From assembly GCA_910577365.1 (NCBI GenBank), contig CAJTMU010000015.1, positions 1-43,118 on the forward strand: DNA of 43,118 nt, written 5' to 3'. Position 1 is the first letter of the stretch, and each line of letters starts with the position of its first letter. This DNA is from an uncultured Oscillospiraceae bacterium (GTDB lineage: Bacteria; Bacillota; Clostridia; Oscillospirales; Ruminococcaceae). The notes under the pieces were generated by a model. That model did not search any database. It worked only from the letters and a program-made list of their open reading frames with translations, and was not told where the DNA came from. The position numbers and the translations under genes were made by a program. Of this stretch, positions 40,166 through 43,118 are shown piece by piece.

Positions 40166-40290
40166 GGTGACCGTCCGCGCAGGAAATTTTTCCGCAACAA
40201 GCTGTGAAAACGCAGCGTAACGAAGTGGAGCGGAGCTTTCACAGCGCGGCAGTGCGGGCGGCAGCCCGCGCGGTGCGGGAAAATTTTTTG
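40166..40290 (+). repeat. 5'-UTR inverted-repeat element, copy 6
   Basis: It starts GTGACCGTCCGCGCAGG, then AAATTTTTCCGCAA. The inner stem GCTGTGAAA (40201-40209) pairs perfectly with TTTCACAGC (40237-40245) around a loop with AACGAAGTGGAGCGGA. A GCGGGC-GGCA-GCCCGC hairpin follows, and the end GTGCGGGAAAATTTTTT is the inverted copy of the start. It stops 5 nt before the CAGGAG of ftsE. Confidence 0.68.
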
Positions 40291-40306
40291 AGATCAGGAG
40301 AAAATA

Positions 40307-40993
40307 ATGGTAGAGCTTAAGAACGTCAATGTGCATTACTCCAGCGGCGTCGACGCGCTTGTAGATGTAAATCTGAGGATAAACGACGGCGAGTTCGTGT
40401 TTATCGTCGGTGAGAGCGGCGCTGGAAAATCCACGCTGATGAAGCTGATGATGCGGGAAATAGTGCCGTCTTCGGGAAGAGTTTTCGTGAACGGCTATAA
40501 TCTCGCTAAGCTTAAAGGGAATAAGATTGCGAAATTCCGCCGTTCCATTGGGGTGGTGTTTCAGGAATTCAGGCTTATTCAGGACTATACAGTATATGAA
40601 AACGTGGCGTTTGTGCTGCGTATAGCTGATCAGTCGATGAAATATATTCGTCAGCGCGTGCCGTATGTGCTGAATCTTGTTGAGCTTGCCAACAAGGCGC
40701 GCAACAGGACAAGGGAGCTTTCGGGCGGCGAGCAGCAGCGTGTGGCGATAGCCCGTGCGCTTGCCAACGACCCGGGGCTGCTTATAGTGGACGAGCCTAC
40801 GGGAAATCTCGACCCCAAGCGGTCGTATGAGTTGGTGGAGCTTCTTAAGGATATAAATCGCTGCGGTACCACTGTGGTGATGATAACCCACGAACACGAC
40901 CTCGTGCGCTATTTCGGAGGTAGAATCATAAATATTGAAAAAGGGTCGGTAACGTTCGACGAGAATATCGGAGGTCACGATGAGGACGAGTAA
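40307..40993 (+). CDS. ftsE: Cell-division ATP-binding protein FtsE
   Basis: The ATPase of the FtsEX complex, which couples the divisome to peptidoglycan hydrolases outside the cell. The 228-residue protein has Walker A (GESGAGKSTLMKL), the Q-loop FQEFRLI, the signature LSGGEQQRVAIARAL, Walker B (LLIVDEPTGNLDP) and the switch His in ITHEHD. CAGGAG precedes ATG 40307. It overlaps ftsX by 14 nt. The 5' UTR is formed by an inverted-repeat element. Its extracellular partner is probably the coiled-coil M23 protein at 15.0 kb (inference from architecture, not adjacency). Confidence 0.96.
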   Translation: MVELKNVNVHYSSGVDALVDVNLRINDGEFVFIVGESGAGKSTLMKLMMREIVPSSGRVFVNGYNLAKLKGNKIAKFRRSIGVVFQEFRLIQDYTVYENVAFVLRIADQSMKYIRQRVPYVLNLVELANKARNRTRELSGGEQQRVAIARALANDPGLLIVDEPTGNLDPKRSYELVELLKDINRCGTTVVMITHEHDLVRYFGGRIINIEKGSVTFDENIGGHDEDE

Positions 40994-41882
40994 CGCAACT
41001 TATCTTGTTAAAAAGGGTATAACCTCCGTGTGGAAAAACTTCGTAATGTCCTTTGCCAGCTTTTGTATACTGCTGGTAAGTCTGCTTCAGGTGAGCTGCA
41101 CGGTGCTTATAATGATGAATGTCAATATTGTGATGAGCAATATCGGCGCGACAAATCAGATAGTTATTTTTCTTGAAAAGGACGTGGCGCAGGCAGATAT
41201 CGACCATGTGCGGGCGGTGCTGGAGAAAAACGATGACCTTACGGATATAAAATATATATCCAAGGAAGAGGGTCTTGAACAGTTCCGCGAGGATATGGGA
41301 CAGTATGCCGAGCTGCTGGATTATCTTCCCGACAATCCCGCGCCCGAAACTTTTCTTGTACGTGTCACAGATCTGACAAAAATCCGTTACATTGTTGATA
41401 TAATATCAAGTATAGAGGGCGTTGAACTGGTTCAGGCACCATATGATTTTGCCGAGGCACTGGTGGATATCCGCAACACGCTGTCGGTGATACTTGCGGC
41501 GGTGCTTACCACACTTGTTGTGATAAGCGTTATAATAGTTTCCAACACAATTCGCACCAGCGTTTTCGCGCGCAGAAACGAAATAACCATTATGAAATAT
41601 GTTGGAGCCACCAATGGCTTTATTAAAACACCGTTTTTCGTTGAGGGTATGTTTATAGGCGTTCTGGCGGGGACGGCAGCATGGGGGCTTACCTGGTGCA
41701 TTTACAACTCCGTTTTCGCGCTTTTCGACAGTGAACTTACCGTTTGGAGAATGTTTGGGCTGTACGGGCTTATCCCGTTTGACGGAATAAGCTGGATAGT
41801 GCTTGCGGTAAACTGTGCTGCTGGAGCACTTCTGGGCGCGGTGGGAACAACCATAAGCACGGGAAAATATCTCAAGGTATAA
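40980..41882 (+). CDS. ftsX: Cell-division protein FtsX
   Basis: Integral membrane partner of FtsE (300 aa). One N-terminal transmembrane helix (about 20-45) is followed by an extracytoplasmic domain (about 50-160) that in the family binds the hydrolase or its activator, then three helices (about 170-195, 220-245 and 265-290) with the MacB/FtsX-type segment RRNEITIMKYVGATNGFI. It does not hydrolyse ATP. GGAGG lies 6 nt before ATG 40980, within ftsE. No hydrolase gene follows, unlike loci where FtsEX is linked to its partner. Confidence 0.95.
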   Translation: MRTSNATYLVKKGITSVWKNFVMSFASFCILLVSLLQVSCTVLIMMNVNIVMSNIGATNQIVIFLEKDVAQADIDHVRAVLEKNDDLTDIKYISKEEGLEQFREDMGQYAELLDYLPDNPAPETFLVRVTDLTKIRYIVDIISSIEGVELVQAPYDFAEALVDIRNTLSVILAAVLTTLVVISVIIVSNTIRTSVFARRNEITIMKYVGATNGFIKTPFFVEGMFIGVLAGTAAWGLTWCIYNSVFALFDSELTVWRMFGLYGLIPFDGISWIVLAVNCAAGALLGAVGTTISTGKYLKV

Positions 41883-41909
41883 AGATAGCGGAACAGATTG
41901 GAGGACAAC

Positions 41910-43025
41910 ATGGATGAAAGACAGATGAAAGCAGCCCTGGAGAATATGACAGACTGGCTCTCTCACCCAATGGAGCTTGGAAAAGCGCCCGCGGAGATAG
42001 AGTGCGCGGGCAGCTTTGAGGCTTATGAGATGACCTATTATATTTTTAAATATAAGAAAGAGAGCGGCGGAGAGTGGCTTATCGGCGTAAGCGGCGGATA
42101 TGGGGACGGCGAACTTGAGAACTGCGGTCATACCTTTAGCGAGATGGAGGGATTTGACGAGGACGACGCGGAGGCTCAGGCGCGCGCCCTTGTGGATCGT
42201 GTGCGGGATTATATTATAAAATCAGCGGAGGACGCGGAAAACCGCAAGGAAAATCCCGGGACTTTTGTCAACTATATTTTATTAAATGATATAAAATGGG
42301 ACGCGGAAGCCCTGCGCGAAGAGCTGAAAAACGCTTGGGGGATAGAGGACGAGCTTGATGACGTTGACGAGGGCTGCGAAGACGATGATGACGGCGAGGA
42401 TATCAATGATGACGGCACGTTCGTGCTCTCTTACGGTGGTGCGTTTATAGCGATAACGCTGTTAGAAGCCCCCGTGCCCTATGGTGAGGTCGAGGCGAGT
42501 GCTGAGCGCAATTTTATGTGGAAAGACGGCGTGAAGCAGGTCAAAAAGCACAAGAAGCATCTGATTATAGCAGTGATGGGCGATGAGGTCGACCCGCGCG
42601 AAACGGGCGAGCTTATGGTAAAGACGGTTGTGTCCTGTCTTAAGCTGTTCGGCGGTATCGGTGTCTACACGGGCGACGTGGTGCTGTCGCGTGATTATTA
42701 TATGGACTTCGCGGAAATGTTGGACGACGGGCTGTTTCCTCTCCATAATCTGGTGTGGATAGGTCTTTACCGTAATGAATCGGGGATATGCGGTTACACC
42801 GGCGGCATGATAAATCTGGGTTATGATGAGATAGAAGTGCTGGGCAGCAGCGCCGAGCCAATGGAGCTTCACGAATTTATAGCGAGTGTCGCGGCATATG
42901 TTATAGACGGGGACGTGGTTCTCGGGGACGGTGAAACCATAGGCTTTTCCGAGAAACAGAAGCTGCCGATAACGGTAAGCCCGGGCGAAGCAGTAGATGG
43001 CGACTCGGTCAAGATAGAGTTTTAA
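41910..43025 (+). CDS. DUF4261 domain-containing protein
   Basis: A 371-residue cytoplasmic, very acidic protein. The N-terminal ~130 residues form a separate unrecognised domain (YYIFKYKKESGGEWLIGV). A spacer very rich in Asp and Glu (about 150-175) follows, then a C-terminal region with DUF4261 features: FAEMLDDGLFPLHNLVWIGLYR, the GMINLGYDEIEVL segment, and near the end VVLGDGETIGFSEKQKL. DUF4261 has no known activity. ATG 41910 is preceded by GGAGG at 5 nt; a TTG four codons earlier overlaps that site. It begins 27 nt after ftsX and could be co-transcribed; no functional link to division is established. Confidence 0.75.
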   Translation: MDERQMKAALENMTDWLSHPMELGKAPAEIECAGSFEAYEMTYYIFKYKKESGGEWLIGVSGGYGDGELENCGHTFSEMEGFDEDDAEAQARALVDRVRDYIIKSAEDAENRKENPGTFVNYILLNDIKWDAEALREELKNAWGIEDELDDVDEGCEDDDDGEDINDDGTFVLSYGGAFIAITLLEAPVPYGEVEASAERNFMWKDGVKQVKKHKKHLIIAVMGDEVDPRETGELMVKTVVSCLKLFGGIGVYTGDVVLSRDYYMDFAEMLDDGLFPLHNLVWIGLYRNESGICGYTGGMINLGYDEIEVLGSSAEPMELHEFIASVAAYVIDGDVVLGDGETIGFSEKQKLPITVSPGEAVDGDSVKIEF

Positions 43026-43091
43026 AGCCTGTTTTCACAGCCGTAAGCCAAAACGATAACATAATCGAACAGGATATGTAAACAGGCCGGT

Positions 43092-43118
43092 ATGGCAGAT
43101 AAACGAAAGGAAGCGCAA
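43092..43118 (+). CDS. Possible 5' end of a gene running off the window
   Basis: ATG 43092 opens Met-Ala-Asp-Lys-Arg-Lys-Glu-Ala-Gln to the window end. The ribosome-binding site is poor (CAGGCCGG). Just upstream, GCCTGTTT (43027-43034) pairs with AAACAGGC (43080-43087) around 45 nt. The fragment is too short for any assignment. Confidence 0.25.

Overview
The window looks like chromosomal DNA of a mid-GC Firmicute of class Clostridia, most likely the Ruminococcaceae/Oscillospiraceae side. The basis is consensus TTGACA-17-TATAAT promoters, strong AGGAGG ribosome-binding sites, an HPr with both His15 and Ser46, a CsoR-controlled copper operon, FtsEX, a DUF3793 protein, and a purB-recJ-relA-MBL housekeeping run. 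I see no rRNA, tRNA, prophage, complete insertion sequence or CRISPR array. The species call is inference.

Layout. 0.2-2.5 kb: a two-gene ABC-2 exporter with a palindrome over its -10 box. 2.9-5.2 kb, minus strand: a secreted GLUG/chitobiase-like protein and an APH-fold kinase. 5.8-6.4 kb: ptsH (HPr) behind a leader of about 200 nt whose first 110 nt fold into a long helix that competes with a UUCG hairpin. 6.5-10.2 kb: a lipoprotein, a membrane-anchored LysM-G5-M23 peptidase and a GtrB-like glycosyltransferase. 10.3-12.5 kb, minus strand: a small anchored protein and a VWA lipoprotein. 12.6-14.9 kb: an APH-like protein with a mutated catalytic Asp, a 97-bp MITE-like element, and a promoter with two TTAGT-N4-ACTAA boxes ahead of small peptides and DUF3793. 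15.0-16.4 kb: a coiled-coil M23 murein hydrolase activator. 16.9-23.8 kb: purB, recJ, relA, a membrane-anchored GIY-YIG protein and an MBL hydrolase in tight succession. 24.4-27.5 kb, minus strand: csoR, a copA split by a one-base insertion (with a separately translatable CopZ-like C-terminus), and a zinc-ribbon protein. 27.6-28.6 kb: a methyltransferase preceded by a leader peptide and a hairpin. 28.9-38.5 kb, minus strand: metG, an unknown gene, tatD, a methyltransferase/acetyltransferase pseudogene chimera, a CorC-like gene, nth, an ANT(6)-like nucleotidyltransferase, a double-ATPase ECF-type protein, a nitroreductase and a GNAT. 38.7-43.1 kb, plus strand: a PucR/CdaR-type regulator, ftsE, ftsX and a DUF4261 protein.

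The least expected signal is a family of six elements (about 90-170 nt) at 4.1, 5.5, 16.5, 34.3, 35.6 and 40.2 kb. Each has inverted ends of the type GGAAATTTTTCCGC, and five have an obvious inner stem whose sequence differs between copies while the pairing is kept. All point the same way as the next gene, and three or four end directly before its ribosome-binding site. They look like a mobile or regulatory structured 5'-UTR element that I do not recognise. Further loci worth attention are the HPr leader, the internal CopZ start in copA, the leader-peptide methyltransferase and the iron-box-like locus.
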